Source: Marinilabiliaceae bacterium UBA5213 (GTDB lineage Bacteria > Bacteroidota > Bacteroidia > Bacteroidales > Marinilabiliaceae). From it: a stretch of DNA of 62,191 nucleotides. The stretch covers positions 1-62,191 of the forward strand of contig DHVH01000240.1 of assembly GCA_002412555.1 (NCBI GenBank), written 5' to 3'. The position numbers and the translations under genes were made by a program. Under the pieces are notes generated by a model. That model ran no database searches, had not been told where the DNA came from, and was given only the letters and a program-made list of their open reading frames with translations. Shown in pieces: positions 61,069-62,191 of this stretch (the first letter of the stretch is position 1; every line of letters begins with the position of its first letter).

Positions 61069-62191
61069 ATGCATATATATAATTCCATCCAAATAAAGCA
61101 AGGCTTTACTTCACTCCTCAGGGTGATCTCTCCTGTTGTGGGAACCCTATTCATGGTGCTGTTTTTGCTTGCGTCCCCAGATATAACGGCACAAACGCGA
61201 CTTTTGAAAAAGGCTGATAAGGCCTTCAGCGAGTTTAACTACAACAAGGCGCTCAAAAGATACCAGCGAGTGGCATCTAAAGGCACCTCTAGATACTATG
61301 TTACCAAAAGAATTGCCGACTGCTACCGGCTTCTTAACATGCCCACGCTTGCTGTTGAGTGGTACGAAAAAGCCATTGTTTATCAGGATGTGGATGCGGA
61401 TACCTACTATCATTTGGGATTGGCCTTGCGCACCTTAAAACGCTACGAAGAATCAGACGTCTATCTGAACCGCTTTCACACCATTATGCGCACGCATTCA
61501 CCACGCCAGGGCTTATCGCCCGAAGATTACCTTTACCATATTCGCTCTGACTCAGGGCGCTTCGAAGTGGTGCATCTGGAAATCAATAGTCCCTATTCTG
61601 AGTTCGGACCTGCCTTGCTAGACGGCAACCAATTGATTTTTTCCTCTAACCGGCCGGGCCAATCCTATATTCGCAACCTCGACTCCCGAAACAACCAGCC
61701 CTTCTTTGACCTTTACCGCTCTGAAGTCAACAACCTTACACAAACCACCTACCCCCATCCCTTTTTACCCAACCTAAAGACAGGGTTAAACGATGGCCCG
61801 GTCAGTTTCAGCTCGGACGGACAACAGATGTACGTCACCCGAAATATTGCCCAAAACCCCGAGGGCGTTTCGGAACTGGATATCTTTGTAGGGATTAAAA
61901 AGGATGGCATTTGGCCTAAAACCCTCACATCCTTGCCTCTTAAACTCAGGGGTTTCTCCATTGCGCATCCGGCCATTTCACCGGATAACCAAAGACTTTA
62001 TTTTGCTTCAGACATGCCCGGCGGATATGGGGGAATGGATATCTACTACAGTGAACGAAGGGGTGGTTTTCTATCTCAGCCGGTCAATCTGGGGCCAAAT
62101 GTCAACACCCCCGGCAATGAAGTGTTTCCTTTTGTTGATTCGAAGGGACGATTGTTTTTCGCCTCCGACGGATTGCCGGGTTTGGGGGGGT
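61069..62191 (+). CDS. PD40/TPR protein, probable OmpA-family envelope protein (5' part)
   Basis: An open frame from ATG 61069 that runs off the right edge, so at least 374 residues. A signal anchor (VVGTLFMVLFLLASPDITAQ, about 24-43) is followed by TPR-like repeats (LLKKADKAFSEFNYNKALKRYQRV, ADTYYHLGLALRTLKRYEES). PD40/WD40-like strands come next (PVSFSSDGQQMYVTRN, HPAISPDNQRLYFASDMPGGYGGMDIYY, NTPGNEVFPFVDSKGRLFFASDG). This matches the TPR-PD40 proteins that end in an OmpA peptidoglycan-binding domain (PorE-like) and usually close PorP/SprF operons. The OmpA part would lie beyond the window. It starts one base after the PorP/SprF stop. Confidence 0.88.
   Translation, partial: MHIYNSIQIKQGFTSLLRVISPVVGTLFMVLFLLASPDITAQTRLLKKADKAFSEFNYNKALKRYQRVASKGTSRYYVTKRIADCYRLLNMPTLAVEWYEKAIVYQDVDADTYYHLGLALRTLKRYEESDVYLNRFHTIMRTHSPRQGLSPEDYLYHIRSDSGRFEVVHLEINSPYSEFGPALLDGNQLIFSSNRPGQSYIRNLDSRNNQPFFDLYRSEVNNLTQTTYPHPFLPNLKTGLNDGPVSFSSDGQQMYVTRNIAQNPEGVSELDIFVGIKKDGIWPKTLTSLPLKLRGFSIAHPAISPDNQRLYFASDMPGGYGGMDIYYSERRGGFLSQPVNLGPNVNTPGNEVFPFVDSKGRLFFASDGLPGLGG

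Noticed and set aside
1..62191. CRISPR array, prophage or insertion sequence
   Set aside because: I found no regularly spaced direct repeats with unique spacers, no Cas, integrase, capsid or transposase gene, and no terminal inverted repeats with target duplications.
1..62191. tRNA or rRNA genes in the intergenic regions
   Set aside because: No cloverleaf with a GGTTCGAAT-like T-arm and CCA end was seen in the spacers; GGTTCGAAG at 60318 lies inside the PorP/SprF coding sequence.

Overview
The window looks like a stretch of chromosome from a Bacteroidota bacterium, most likely an anaerobic or facultative marine-type member of the Bacteroidales/Marinilabiliales. The evidence is a secreted giant protein with a type IX secretion type B sorting domain followed by PorP/SprF and a PD40 protein, a complete RseC-RnfBCDGEA locus, split LysO, an exonuclease/DUF5063 pair typical of the phylum, and promoters of the TTTG-N19-TAnnTTTG type. 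No rRNA, tRNA, CRISPR array, transposase or phage gene was seen. The taxonomic call is an inference.

Layout. 1-4250: a partial free-methionine-R-sulfoxide reductase, an ECF sigma factor with a well-formed promoter, a trans-sulfuration PLP enzyme, a two-gene LysO exporter and a small secreted orphan. 4300-14570 (all minus): nucleic-acid genes (Tex, DEAD-box helicase, rRNA methyltransferase, RNase D-like exonuclease, DUF5063, RecQ, a tailless SSB) and a TGS-uridine kinase-like protein. 15038-20655 (plus): RseC and the six Rnf subunits, a Na+/H+-pumping ferredoxin:NAD oxidoreductase operon. 20700-26274: beta-carbonic anhydrase-like protein, RluF, a lytic transglycosylase, and SelD plus the tRNA 2-selenouridine synthase. 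26408-39000 (plus): UvrA, a 1600-residue exonuclease-RecQ-UvrD fusion, and a translationally coupled CheB/CheR-PAS protein and hybrid histidine kinase. 39015-43481: acetyltransferase, RecG, a SAM methyltransferase and a LolD/MacB-type ATPase.

43490-44900 is the clearest accessory patch. It is visibly AT-rich and holds short palindromes with three-base loops, a 30-bp direct repeat, a headless gene tail followed by a membrane-anchored orphan gene (possibly toxin tail plus immunity gene), and a RelE/ParE toxin-antitoxin pair. 45267-53781 returns to core genes: PduO-type cobalamin adenosyltransferase, DUF2795, then a minus-strand envelope cluster (OstA-like protein, SurA and two more PpiC-type foldases) behind GuaB. 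53906-62191 (plus): a lipoprotein, the 1742-residue DUF11/tandem-95/CHU_C surface protein, PorP/SprF and a truncated PD40 protein, which together form a type IX cargo and anchoring module.

The strongest candidates for something new are the triple-fusion helicase-nuclease (29497-34299), with its internal CxxxCxxC motif, and two intergenic tandem arrays of a degenerate octamer ACCTANNN (22632-22736 and 39644-39683). The palindrome-bounded cassette patch at 43.5-44.9 kb comes next.
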